From the NCBI GenBank assembly GCA_023415575.1, contig JAEZKF010000037.1:1-31553 (forward strand): DNA of 31,553 bases. The letters are read 5' to 3'. The stretch is from Bacillota bacterium (GTDB lineage Bacteria > Bacillota > Clostridia > Oscillospirales > Ruminococcaceae). Under the pieces are notes generated by a model. It worked only from the letters and a program-made list of their open reading frames with translations, did no database searches and had not been told where the DNA came from. The position numbers and the translations under genes are program-made. Below are positions 31,325 through 31,553 of this stretch, piece by piece (position 1 is the first letter of the stretch; every line of letters starts with the position of its first letter).

Positions 31325-31357
31325 GTTTACGTCTAAAGGAAAACGCACGTAGAAAGA

Positions 31358-31553
31358 TTACTCCTCATCCGAGCTTGAATCCTCGTCGGTATCCGAGATG
31401 GAGTCACTGACATCGGCAAAATCGCCGAGATCGTCGGTGCTGTCAACGATGATCACATCGTCGTCATCGTCCGAGCAGCAGCACAAGCCACCCTTCTTGT
31501 TAAAGAAATAATACACGGCAGCGGCGATACCCGCAAGTACAACTACAAAACCA
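31358..31553 (-). CDS. Small membrane protein with acidic C-terminal tail (N terminus outside window)
   Basis: The last 64 residues are visible. They begin with a membrane segment (GFVVVLAGIAAAVYYFF), then a basic turn NKKGG, a L-C-C-C-S cluster, and a tail of about 40 residues that is almost wholly Asp, Ser, Glu and small residues, ending DEDSSSDEE. Three adjacent cysteines after the helix might be lipid-modified or bind metal. The positive residues next to the helix suggest the tail is cytoplasmic. No family is recognised. A terminator follows the stop. The gene begins beyond the window. Confidence 0.7.
   Translation of the reverse strand, partial: GFVVVLAGIAAAVYYFFNKKGGLCCCSDDDDDVIIVDSTDDLGDFADVSDSISDTDEDSSSDEE

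Overview
The window looks like a chromosomal segment of a strictly anaerobic, low-oxygen-adapted Firmicute of class Clostridia, possibly Oscillospirales/Ruminococcaceae-like. This rests on gene content and not on a marker gene: hybrid cluster protein with its ferredoxin, a FabK-type fatty-acid synthesis operon, the four-gene glycogen set glgB-glgC-glgD-glgA, QueH in place of QueG, and AGGAGG-type ribosome sites. GC content is moderate to high in genes, with AT-rich intergenic gaps. No genus can be named with confidence.

Layout. (1) 1-853: the right end of an IS3-family insertion sequence, abutting two very small basic ORFs and a small HMA-fold protein. (2) 854-8480: a MATE exporter; an HcpR-like Crp/Fnr regulator divergent from a ferredoxin-hcp operon with a palindromic operator between them; thioredoxin; a structured 380-bp non-coding gap; a second Crp/Fnr regulator; a nitroreductase; and queH. 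Much of this suggests response to nitrosative or redox stress. (3) 8650-15110: a glycogen synthesis operon with an attenuator-like leader and a stem-loop in every intergenic gap; its glycogen synthase carries a histone-H1-like N-terminal tail. (4) 15140-19400: a compact capE-capF-capG-glycosyltransferase operon, predicted to make and transfer UDP-N-acetyl-L-fucosamine. (5) 19445-29390: a complete type II fatty-acid synthesis locus on the minus strand (fabH-fabK-fabG-fabF-accB-fabZ-accC-accD-accA-acpP), with fabD divergent on the plus strand from a shared control region. (6) 29418-31553: a second nitroreductase downstream of hflX, then the C-terminal end of a small membrane protein with a very acidic tail, cut by the window edge.

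How the genes work together. Glycogen: GlgC/GlgD make ADP-glucose, GlgA elongates, GlgB branches. Fatty acids: AccABCD make malonyl-CoA, FabD loads it on AcpP, FabH starts chains, FabF elongates, FabG/FabZ/FabK complete the reductive cycle; every step is encoded here. FucNAc: CapE, CapF and CapG act in series on UDP-GlcNAc. I found no clearly new multi-gene system. The best leads are the lysine/alanine-rich tail on GlgA, the folded non-coding gap at 5788-6102, the glg leader, and the overlapping divergent promoters with phased repeats between fabH and fabD.
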